Part shown: positions 1 to 4,838 of the stretch, piece by piece
Layout of the letters: each line of letters starts with the position of its first letter
Position numbering within the stretch: position 1 is the stretch's first letter
Source of the DNA: Candidatus Halomonas stercoripullorum
Lineage (GTDB): Bacteria > Pseudomonadota > Gammaproteobacteria > Pseudomonadales > Halomonadaceae
NCBI GenBank assembly: GCA_019114645.1
Contig: DXFC01000089.1
Location: 1-5,472 of the forward strand
Reading direction: 5' to 3'
Length of the DNA: 5,472 nucleotides
Notes under the pieces: generated by a model
Databases searched by the model: none
What the model saw: the letters and a program-made list of their open reading frames with translations, nothing else
Told to the model about the DNA's origin: nothing
Position numbers and translations under genes: made by a program

Positions 1-159
1 ATGAGCCTGACCAGCCGTGAGGACTTCGACTTCGACACGATCAAGGAAAAGGTCGGTCATTACGATGATGGCTTGGCAGAAGATCTGCTCAGCGCCGAGG
101 GCAAGCAAGAGCCTGCTGCACCAGTTTTCGCGACGGTGCGGGAAAACCCTGCACGCTAA
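1..159 (+). CDS. C-terminal end of a probable transporter (sodium:solute symporter type), 5' end outside the window
   Basis: An open frame runs from the first base to a TAA at 157-159 and encodes 52 residues. The ATG at position 1 is probably an internal methionine, because the window begins there and no upstream ribosome site can be judged. The peptide is hydrophilic and acidic (SREDFDFDTI near residues 5-14, then a Pro/Ala-rich end) and has no membrane segment. That fits the cytoplasmic tail of a multi-span carrier. The transporter assignment rests mainly on the neighbour: the next gene encodes a tiny membrane protein of a kind found beside sodium:solute symporters and related carriers. The tail alone cannot identify the family or the substrate. 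It could also be a small stand-alone protein, but the context makes this less likely. Confidence 0.5.
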   Translation: MSLTSREDFDFDTIKEKVGHYDDGLAEDLLSAEGKQEPAAPVFATVRENPAR

Positions 160-170
160 AGCGTTCAGCC

Positions 171-210
171 CTATTCATTAGGGCAAGAACCTGTTCATTA
201 GGACAAGAAA
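171..210. repeat. Two-copy 20-bp imperfect tandem repeat
   Basis: Bases 171-190 and 191-210 are adjacent copies that match at 17 of 20 positions and share the cores TTCATTAGG and CAAGAA. They lie in the 91-bp gap between the transporter tail and the 42-residue membrane protein gene. They look like a local duplication. No function is evident. Confidence 0.7.
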
Positions 211-250
211 TAGCCAAGTCAGTGGGCCTGGCTATTAATGGAGATAAGCC

Positions 251-379
251 ATGACTTTTTTATACACCGCTTATGTTTTGATCTGGCCGGCGCTTACGTT
301 GGGTGTGCTGGCAGTTATCTGCCGGGCAGTCTGGCGCGATTACCGTACGGCTAACCGCGAGGGGCGTGGTGTCGTGTAA
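251..379 (+). CDS. Small single-span membrane protein, putative transporter small subunit (42 aa)
   Basis: The ATG at 251 is preceded by a purine-rich GGAGATAA ribosome site at about 240-247. The frame stops with TAA at 377-379 and gives 42 residues. Residues 3-26 (FLYTAYVLIWPALTLGVLAV and onward) form one hydrophobic helix. It is followed by a basic tail with RAVWRDYRTANREGRG, which places the C-terminus in the cytoplasm by the positive-inside rule. Length, the Y-V-L-I-W-P motif in the helix and the Arg-rich tail resemble the about 40-residue 'putative transporter small subunit' proteins encoded just downstream of sodium:solute symporters and similar carriers. The role of these proteins is not well defined; an accessory or stabilising subunit is inferred. 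It appears co-transcribed with the upstream gene, and a terminator follows 33 bp after its stop. Confidence 0.75.
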   Translation: MTFLYTAYVLIWPALTLGVLAVICRAVWRDYRTANREGRGVV

Positions 380-412
380 GCGATATAGGTACACTACACC
401 ATCTCTCAATAG

Positions 413-447
413 CCAGGCCGCCCTCTTTAGGGCGGCCTGGTTTTTTT
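413..447 (+). terminator. Rho-independent terminator after the transporter unit
   Basis: A perfect 12-bp GC-rich stem (413-424 pairing with 429-440, arm CCAGGCCGCCCT) has a CTTT loop and is followed by seven T residues (441-447). It ends the transporter/small-subunit transcript and insulates katA. No A-run precedes the stem, so it is probably not bidirectional. Confidence 0.95.
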
Positions 448-449
448 GG

Positions 450-486
450 ATAATCAAAAGCTATCTGATGTCTAGGTTTAATCTAT
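450..486 (+). promoter_or_regulatory. OxyR binding site upstream of katA
   Basis: The OxyR consensus is ATAG-N7-CTAT-N7-ATAG-N7-CTAT. This stretch reads ATAA (450-453), N7, CTAT (461-464), N7, CTAG (472-475), N7, CTAT (483-486). It matches 14 of 16 defined bases with all three spacers exactly seven. OxyR is the LysR-type peroxide sensor that activates catalase genes in many proteobacteria. The site ends just before the putative -35 of katA, the usual position for activation. Binding is inferred from sequence only. Confidence 0.8.
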
Positions 487-487
487 T

Positions 488-515
488 TTAACTATTAGTT
501 TCGCTCTGTTATGTT
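488..515 (+). promoter_or_regulatory. Candidate sigma-70 promoter of katA
   Basis: TTAACT (488-493, 4 of 6 to TTGACA) and TATGTT (510-515, 4 of 6 to TATAAT) are 16 bp apart, directly downstream of the OxyR site. A weak -35 abutting the activator site is typical of OxyR-dependent promoters. Transcription would begin near 522, leaving a leader of about 58 nt. Other hexamer pairs in this AT-rich stretch cannot be excluded. Confidence 0.45.
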
Positions 516-579
516 GTGTCCACACTCAGCAAACCGCTTCGCTTCGTTTCGCTGACAACACAACTCAAGGAGTGCGCAG

Positions 580-2040
580 ATGACTGATAAACCAAGACTG
601 ACAACGGCAGCAGGCGCCCCGGTTGCCGATAACCAAAACGTCGCCACTGCTGGCCCGCGTGGCCCCATGTTGCTGCAAGACGTCTGGTTCCTGGAGAAGC
701 TTGCACACTTCGATCGCGAAGTCATTCCCGAGCGCCGCATGCACGCCAAAGGTTCCGGTGCTTTCGGTGAGTTTGTGGTCACCCATGACATTACCCGATA
801 TACCAAGGCAGCGCTGTTTTCCGAGGTAGGCAAGAAAACCCCCTTGTTTGCGCGCTTCTCTACCGTGGCTGGCGAACGTGGAGCCGCCGATGCCGAGCGT
901 GATATTCGCGGTTTTTCGCTCAAGTTTTATACCGAGCAGGGCAACTGGGACATGGTGGGCAACAACACGCCGGTATTCTTCTTCCGTGACCCCCTGAAGT
1001 TCCCTGATCTGAACCATGCGGTCAAGCGCGATCCGCGTACCAACATGCGCAACGCCAACAACAACTGGGACTTCTGGACCGGCTTGCCCGAGGCGTTGCA
1101 CCAGGTAACCTATGTGATGGGTGACCGTGGTATTCCGGCCGGCTATCGTCACATGCACGGTTTTGGTTCCCACACCTACAGCTTCATCAGCGCTGACAAC
1201 CAGCGTTACTGGGTCAAGTACCACTTCAAGACCCAGCAGGGCATCAAGAACCTGACCGACGCCGAAGCGGCGGCGATCGTGGCCAACGACCGTGAGAGCT
1301 CGCAACGCGACCTGTATGAAGCCATTGAGAACGGCGACTTCCCGCGCTGGACCCTGTACGTCCAGATCATGCCCGAGAAGGAAGCCGCGACCTACCGCTT
1401 CCATCCGTTCGATCTGACCAAGGTCTGGTCGAAAAAGGATTATCCGTTGATTGAGGTGGGCTATTTCGAGCTTAACCGCAACCCGGAGAACTATTTCCAG
1501 GACGTGGAGCAGGCGGCCTTCACCCCGGCCAACGTCGTACCTGGCATCAGCTATTCGCCGGACCGCATGCTGCAAGGGCGGCTGTTCTCCTACGGTGACG
1601 CCCAGCGCTACCGCTTGGGGGTCAACCACCACCAGATTCCGGTGAACGCACCGCGTTGCCCGGTGCACAGCTACCACCGTGATGGTGCCATGCGTGTTGA
1701 TGGCAACCAGGGCAGCCGCCTGCACTATGAGCCGAATACCTACGGCGAATGGCAGGAACAACCGGACTTCAGCGAACCGCCGCTGGCGTTGGAAGGTGCC
1801 GCTGGCCGTTATGACTACCGTGCCGATGATGAGGACTACTTCACTCAGCCGGGTGACCTGTTCCGTTTGATGTCGCCGGAAGAGCAGCAGCGACTGTTCC
1901 AGAACACCGCGCGAAATATGGCAGGTGTTGACCGGCATATCATGATTCGTCATATCACTCACTGCTACAAGGCTGATCCGGCCTATGGCAAGGGTATTGC
2001 CGCAGCACTGGAGATTCCGATGAGTGAAGTGCCGGTGTAA
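580..2040 (+). CDS. katA: Catalase, small-subunit monofunctional haem type (KatA)
   Basis: The 486-residue product is a complete haem catalase that converts hydrogen peroxide to water and oxygen in the cytoplasm. The length fits clade 3 small-subunit catalases. The catalytic His55 lies in the active-site motif FDREVIPERRMHAKGSGAFG (residues 44-63). The distal Asn128 is in VGNNTPVFFFRDP, and the proximal haem ligand Tyr338 is in RLFSYGDAQRYRLG. All three keep the spacing of mammalian His75, Asn148 and Tyr358. There is no signal peptide. The start is supported by AAGGAG at 567-572, 7 nt before the ATG. The gene is monocistronic, lying between two strong terminators, and an OxyR box precedes it, so peroxide induction is expected. 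The symbol katA is by analogy with the main Pseudomonas catalase; a paralogue name is possible. Confidence 0.96.
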   Translation: MTDKPRLTTAAGAPVADNQNVATAGPRGPMLLQDVWFLEKLAHFDREVIPERRMHAKGSGAFGEFVVTHDITRYTKAALFSEVGKKTPLFARFSTVAGERGAADAERDIRGFSLKFYTEQGNWDMVGNNTPVFFFRDPLKFPDLNHAVKRDPRTNMRNANNNWDFWTGLPEALHQVTYVMGDRGIPAGYRHMHGFGSHTYSFISADNQRYWVKYHFKTQQGIKNLTDAEAAAIVANDRESSQRDLYEAIENGDFPRWTLYVQIMPEKEAATYRFHPFDLTKVWSKKDYPLIEVGYFELNRNPENYFQDVEQAAFTPANVVPGISYSPDRMLQGRLFSYGDAQRYRLGVNHHQIPVNAPRCPVHSYHRDGAMRVDGNQGSRLHYEPNTYGEWQEQPDFSEPPLALEGAAGRYDYRADDEDYFTQPGDLFRLMSPEEQQRLFQNTARNMAGVDRHIMIRHITHCYKADPAYGKGIAAALEIPMSEVPV

Positions 2041-2086
2041 GCTGAGGGGCAATGACACGATTAAGCCCTGCTTGGGCGTATATCCG

Positions 2087-2115
2087 GGGGTGGCCAACTG
2101 GCCACCCCATTTTTT
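2087..2115 (+). terminator. Rho-independent terminator after katA
   Basis: A 9-bp stem, GGGGTGGCC (2087-2095) with GGCCACCCC (2100-2108), closes an AACT loop and is followed by A and six T residues (2110-2115). It lies 46 bp after the katA stop and makes the catalase gene a single-gene transcript. Confidence 0.93.
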
Positions 2116-2161
2116 GTCCTGCCGGTACCGGTGTTAGCGTAATAGCGTGTGTGCTGATCGT

Positions 2162-2174
2162 GCCTGTCACAGGC
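2162..2174. repeat. Short palindrome in the cysQ upstream region
   Basis: GCCTGT and ACAGGC form perfect 6-bp arms around a single C, 54 bp before the cysQ start. It could be a regulator half-site pair or chance. The rest of the 112-bp gap between the katA terminator and cysQ shows no convincing -35/-10 pair; TAAACT at 2181-2186 is the only -10-like hexamer I noticed. Confidence 0.35.
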
Positions 2175-2227
2175 TTGGCGTAAACTCTGGCACAGTTCAT
2201 CTCGTTTTCAGCATAGGAAGTTGCGCC

Positions 2228-3016
2228 ATGCTACCGGTTTCTTCTGCATTGCTTAGTGCCGTCGAGCGTATTGCCAGTGAGGCGGGCGAGGCCATTCTTG
2301 AGGTCTATGCGCGGAATTTCTCGGTGGAAGTGAAGGCTGACAGCAGCCCTGTCACCGAGGCTGACCATAAGGCTCAGGGCGTGATCATGGCGGGTCTCAA
2401 GGCATTGTCCGCCTCGTTGCCGATACTCTCCGAAGAGGATATCGCCGCCTTTACCGGCGCTGATGAGCAAGGCCGTTACTGGCTGGTGGACCCGCTGGAT
2501 GGCACCAAGGAGTTCATCAAGCGCAATAATGAATTTACCGTCAACATCGCGCTGATCGAGCGGGGACGCCCAGTGCTGGGAGTGGTGGCGGCACCGGCGT
2601 TAGGGCTTATGTATGGGGCTGCGCAGGGGGTGGGGGCGTTTCGGGTCAACGAACAAGGCGAGCGTGAGGCGATCCGGGTGGCCGGCAAGCCTGCTGAGGA
2701 GCGGCCCTGGCGCGCTATGGTCAGTCGCTCGCACCCCAGTCCGGCATTAGCCGACTGGCTTGGAGCGCTGGGCCATCATGAGTTACAGCCACTAGGTAGC
2801 TCACTGAAATTCTGCCGAATTGCCGAGGGCAAGGCGGACGTTTACCCGCGGTTTGGCCCCACCTCCCTGTGGGACACCGGAGCCGCTCAGGCCATCGTCG
2901 AGCAGGCTGGCGGCCGGGTCGAAACCTTTGACGGGATACCGCTAAGCTATGCCGTCAGATCCTGGGCCAATGCCGAGGATCTGCTCAATCCCCACTTTGT
3001 CGCCTGGGGGCATTGA
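2228..3016 (+). CDS. cysQ: 3'(2'),5'-bisphosphate nucleotidase CysQ
   Basis: The 262-residue protein belongs to the inositol monophosphatase-like, lithium-sensitive, Mg-dependent phosphatase family. CysQ hydrolyses 3'-phosphoadenosine 5'-phosphate (PAP, left over from PAPS reduction and acyl-carrier-protein biosynthesis) to AMP in the cytoplasm. Visible motifs are TEAD at residues 43-46, the metal-binding Glu pair in LSEED (68-71), family motif A WLVDPLDGTKEF (85-96, Asp88 and Asp91), GSSLKFC (190-196) and motif B YPRFGPTSLWDTGAAQAI (206-223, Asp216). The NPHF C-terminal end is CysQ-like. Length is close to the usual 245-275. The ATG at 2228 is chosen because TAGGAAG lies 7 nt upstream. An in-frame GTG at 2147 would add 27 residues with no family resemblance. 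The gene appears to be transcribed alone. Confidence 0.95.
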   Translation: MLPVSSALLSAVERIASEAGEAILEVYARNFSVEVKADSSPVTEADHKAQGVIMAGLKALSASLPILSEEDIAAFTGADEQGRYWLVDPLDGTKEFIKRNNEFTVNIALIERGRPVLGVVAAPALGLMYGAAQGVGAFRVNEQGEREAIRVAGKPAEERPWRAMVSRSHPSPALADWLGALGHHELQPLGSSLKFCRIAEGKADVYPRFGPTSLWDTGAAQAIVEQAGGRVETFDGIPLSYAVRSWANAEDLLNPHFVAWGH

Positions 3017-3020
3017 ACGC

Positions 3021-4106
3021 TTAACCGGGCTCTGTCGCGGCGGCGAACTCACCAAACAGCTCCTCGACACTGCATATCTCGCCGCAACGGTCCGGTGTGT
3101 AACCGGGCAGTTCGCCGATGGCGGCAAGGAAAGATTCGCTCCGAATCATCTCGAGCAGGCTGGTGACGCTGGGGTCATCGAGGCTTTTGCGCCGACACAC
3201 CAGCAGGTAATGCTCGGTGGCCAGTGGCAGGAAATCCAGACCGAACTGGTGGGCGGCAGCTTCGACACCGAAGCCGACATGGGCCATGCCGGCGGCGACG
3301 TAGGCCGCGACCGCCGAGTGGGTGTACTCCTCAAGCTCGAAGCTGGGGGCCCGTGGTGTAGCAAGTCCCGCAGCGCGCAGCAGAATATCGAGCAGGGCCC
3401 GGGTTCCGGAGCCCCGCTGGCGATTGATGAAACGTACGTTATCGCGCAGCAAGTCGGCCAAACGGTGGATACCATGCGGGTTGCCCGGCGCTACCATCAG
3501 CCCTTGACGCCGGGTGATAAAGCGAATGACCGTATGCCCGCGGGGGCGGAGCTGGCGCCGATAGTCTTTCAGCAACGGGCCCCGTGCGGCGGTTGTCGGC
3601 ATGTGGTAGCCGGCGACATCGCAGGCGCCGCGGTTGAGAGCCGCCAGGGCCTCCTGGGGACTGCAGTACTGCAAGTCGAGCTGGAAGCGAGTGGCAAACT
3701 TGGGCAGCAGGGCGACCGCATAGCCATGGCTGGCGTGCATGCGTAGTACCGGCTCGATACCTTCAAACAGCTGTTGTAACTCAAGGTTGAGCTCCGAGCC
3801 GAGGCTTTCGAGCTGCGGGCCGAGCCGGGCGGCAACACGCTGTTGCGCCCATAACAGCTTGTCGCCGAGAGGTGTCAAGCGCGCACCACGGCCCTGCTGC
3901 ATTTCCACCAGTGCCGCCCCAAAAAATTCCGCCCACTTGTTGAGCAGGTTCCAAGCGTGGCGGTAGGAGATTCCCACCTCGGCGGCAGAGGAGGTCAGTT
4001 TGCCATGGCGGTGTATCGCTTGCAGCAATCCGAACAGCTGGGGGTCCAGGCGATTACCGGCCTCATCGGTAAATGACCAGGCAGGTTCGATTCGAATACG
4101 TTTCAT
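3021..4106 (-). CDS. Transcriptional regulator with ModE/LysR-like winged helix and periplasmic-binding-like sensor domain (FdsR-like)
   Basis: The 361-residue protein has two domains. Residues 1-95 form a winged helix of the ModE/LysR type: LLQAIHRHGKLTSSAAEVGI then SYRHAWNLLNKWAEFFG, followed by the wing segment RGARLTPLGDKLL. Residues 115-340 resemble the cytoplasmic periplasmic-binding-protein-like domain (PBP_like) found in molybdate- and cofactor-related regulators, with the signature FINRQRGSGTRALLD at 226-240 and AAYVAAGMAHVGFGVEAAA at 267-285. It is transcribed divergently from fdsG, so control of the formate dehydrogenase operon is the likely job, as described for FdsR of Cupriavidus. 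The ligand (formate, molybdate or another small molecule) cannot be read from the sequence. The start lacks a clear ribosome site, but no other Met occurs until residue 69. The stop lies 4 bp from the cysQ stop. Confidence 0.88.
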   Translation of the reverse strand: MKRIRIEPAWSFTDEAGNRLDPQLFGLLQAIHRHGKLTSSAAEVGISYRHAWNLLNKWAEFFGAALVEMQQGRGARLTPLGDKLLWAQQRVAARLGPQLESLGSELNLELQQLFEGIEPVLRMHASHGYAVALLPKFATRFQLDLQYCSPQEALAALNRGACDVAGYHMPTTAARGPLLKDYRRQLRPRGHTVIRFITRRQGLMVAPGNPHGIHRLADLLRDNVRFINRQRGSGTRALLDILLRAAGLATPRAPSFELEEYTHSAVAAYVAAGMAHVGFGVEAAAHQFGLDFLPLATEHYLLVCRRKSLDDPSVTSLLEMIRSESFLAAIGELPGYTPDRCGEICSVEELFGEFAAATEPG

Positions 4107-4132
4107 ATGCTGTAATTTTCATATTTTGTTAT
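4101..4132. repeat. 16-bp tandem repeat overlapping the regulator start codon
   Basis: Bases 4101-4116 and 4117-4132 match at 13 of 16 positions. Both begin TTTCATAT, which reads ATATGAAA on the regulator's strand. The first copy covers the regulator's start codon (4104-4106). A direct repeat here could be an autoregulatory operator; this is inference. Confidence 0.55.
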
Positions 4133-4140
4133 AAAGGCGG

Positions 4141-4166
4141 TGCTGCTACCTTCTTGGTTAGCAGCA
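4141..4166. promoter_or_regulatory. Inverted repeat in the regulator/fdsG intergenic region, candidate operator
   Basis: TGCTGCTA (4141-4148) and TAGCAGCA (4159-4166) form a perfect 8-bp dyad with a 10-bp spacer, so the half-site centres are about two helical turns apart. TAGCAGC recurs as a direct copy at 4259-4265, exactly 100 bp later. Dyads of this geometry suit a dimeric winged-helix regulator. No T-run follows on either strand, so it is not a terminator. Confidence 0.45.
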
Positions 4167-4223
4167 ATTTATCTATATATCGGCGATACTTTTAAGCAGT
4201 AATCCTACAACATCAAGCAAACG

Positions 4224-4241
4224 TATGCATATTAATGCATA
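4224..4241. promoter_or_regulatory. Perfect 7-bp-arm palindrome upstream of fdsG, candidate operator
   Basis: TATGCAT (4224-4230), spacer ATTA, ATGCATA (4235-4241) form an AT-rich palindrome about 100 bp before the fdsG start. It lies in the divergent control region, which otherwise shows no convincing sigma-70 or sigma-54 (GG-N10-GC) promoter for fdsG. Its role is unproven. Confidence 0.4.
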
Positions 4242-4340
4242 ACCGAATCCTAAATAACTAGCAGCTTCGAACGTAGCAACCCAAAATAACGCAATAGCAC
4301 CCGAGACGTAGCTGCCATGCGTTCGATGCGAGGCCAGGTC

Positions 4341-4838
4341 ATGCTCAATCGTCAATTTTTTCCATGGACCCCCCAACTGCTTCAGGAGCTGATTGATGCC
4401 CTGAAACATAAGCCGGGAGCTCTGTTACCGATCCTGCACGCGATCCAGGACCGCTGCGGCTACGTGCCCCACGAGGCCGTACCCCTGATAGCTGACTCCT
4501 TGCAGCTGACCCGGGCCGAGGTGCATGGCGTGATCAGTTTCTATCACCATTTTCGCACTACACCACCCGGGCGCCATGTGCTGCAGGTTTGTCGCGCGGA
4601 AGCGTGCCAGGCACGCGGAGCGCGGGAGCTGGAACAGCATGTAAAACAGACGCTGGGGGTCGATTATCACCAGACCACTGCGGATCAGGAAATTAGCCTG
4701 GAGCCGGTCTACTGCCTGGGGACTTGTACTTGTGGCCCCTCGGTGCGCATTGGTGACCGCATCATCGGGCGAGTCACGCCCGAACGTTTTGACCAGCTGG
4801 TGGCTGAGATGACCACCCAAGTGCTGGAGGTGAGCTGA
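4341..4838 (+). CDS. fdsG: NAD-dependent formate dehydrogenase gamma subunit FdsG (NuoE-like 2Fe-2S protein)
   Basis: The product (165 residues from this start) is the small iron-sulfur subunit of the soluble molybdenum formate dehydrogenase. That enzyme oxidises formate to CO2 with NAD+ in the cytoplasm. It has a helical N-terminal part (LLPILHAIQDRCGYVP at 28-43, then LTRAEVHGVISFYHHF at 56-71) and a thioredoxin-like 2Fe-2S domain. The four cluster ligands are visible as Cys84-x4-Cys89 (VCRAEAC) and Cys125-x3-Cys129 (YCLGTCTCGP), the NuoE pattern. The FdsG identity rather than complex I NuoE follows from VCRAEACQ, the FdsB-type next gene and the divergent regulator. ATG 4341 is preferred because GCGAGG lies 7 nt upstream; in-frame ATGs at 4317 and 4326 lack a good ribosome site. 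The stop overlaps the fdsB start (TGATG), which suggests translational coupling. Confidence 0.94.
   Translation: MLNRQFFPWTPQLLQELIDALKHKPGALLPILHAIQDRCGYVPHEAVPLIADSLQLTRAEVHGVISFYHHFRTTPPGRHVLQVCRAEACQARGARELEQHVKQTLGVDYHQTTADQEISLEPVYCLGTCTCGPSVRIGDRIIGRVTPERFDQLVAEMTTQVLEVS

Noticed and set aside
303..491. A 62-residue plus-strand frame
   Set aside because: It overlaps the 42-residue membrane protein in another frame and reads straight through the strong terminator at 413-447 and into the OxyR site.
495..923. A 142-residue minus-strand frame over the katA promoter and 5' end
   Set aside because: It covers the OxyR site and the start of katA, has a low-complexity Ser/Arg/Ala composition and no family resemblance.
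565..2097. A 510-residue minus-strand open frame across the whole of katA
   Set aside because: It is exactly antisense to a complete catalase with all catalytic residues. Its translation is rich in Val, Arg and Gly without recognisable motifs, as expected from a shadow of a GC-rich gene.
2149..2171. Possible CRP/Vfr site around TCACA at 2167-2171
   Set aside because: The matching TGTGA half at the required 6-bp spacing is absent (GATCG is there instead).
2949..3746. A 265-residue plus-strand frame beginning inside cysQ and running antisense to the regulator
   Set aside because: It overlaps two well-supported genes and has no ribosome site or domain motif.
4107..4340. Sigma-54 promoter for the fds operon
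   Set aside because: No GG-N10-GC element with the TGGCAC/TTGC context was found on the plus strand in this interval.
4173..4409. A 78-residue minus-strand frame with hydrophobic stretches in the regulator/fdsG gap
   Set aside because: It starts inside fdsG, spans the divergent control region with its dyads, and shows no convincing ribosome site. The hydrophobicity follows from AT-rich DNA.
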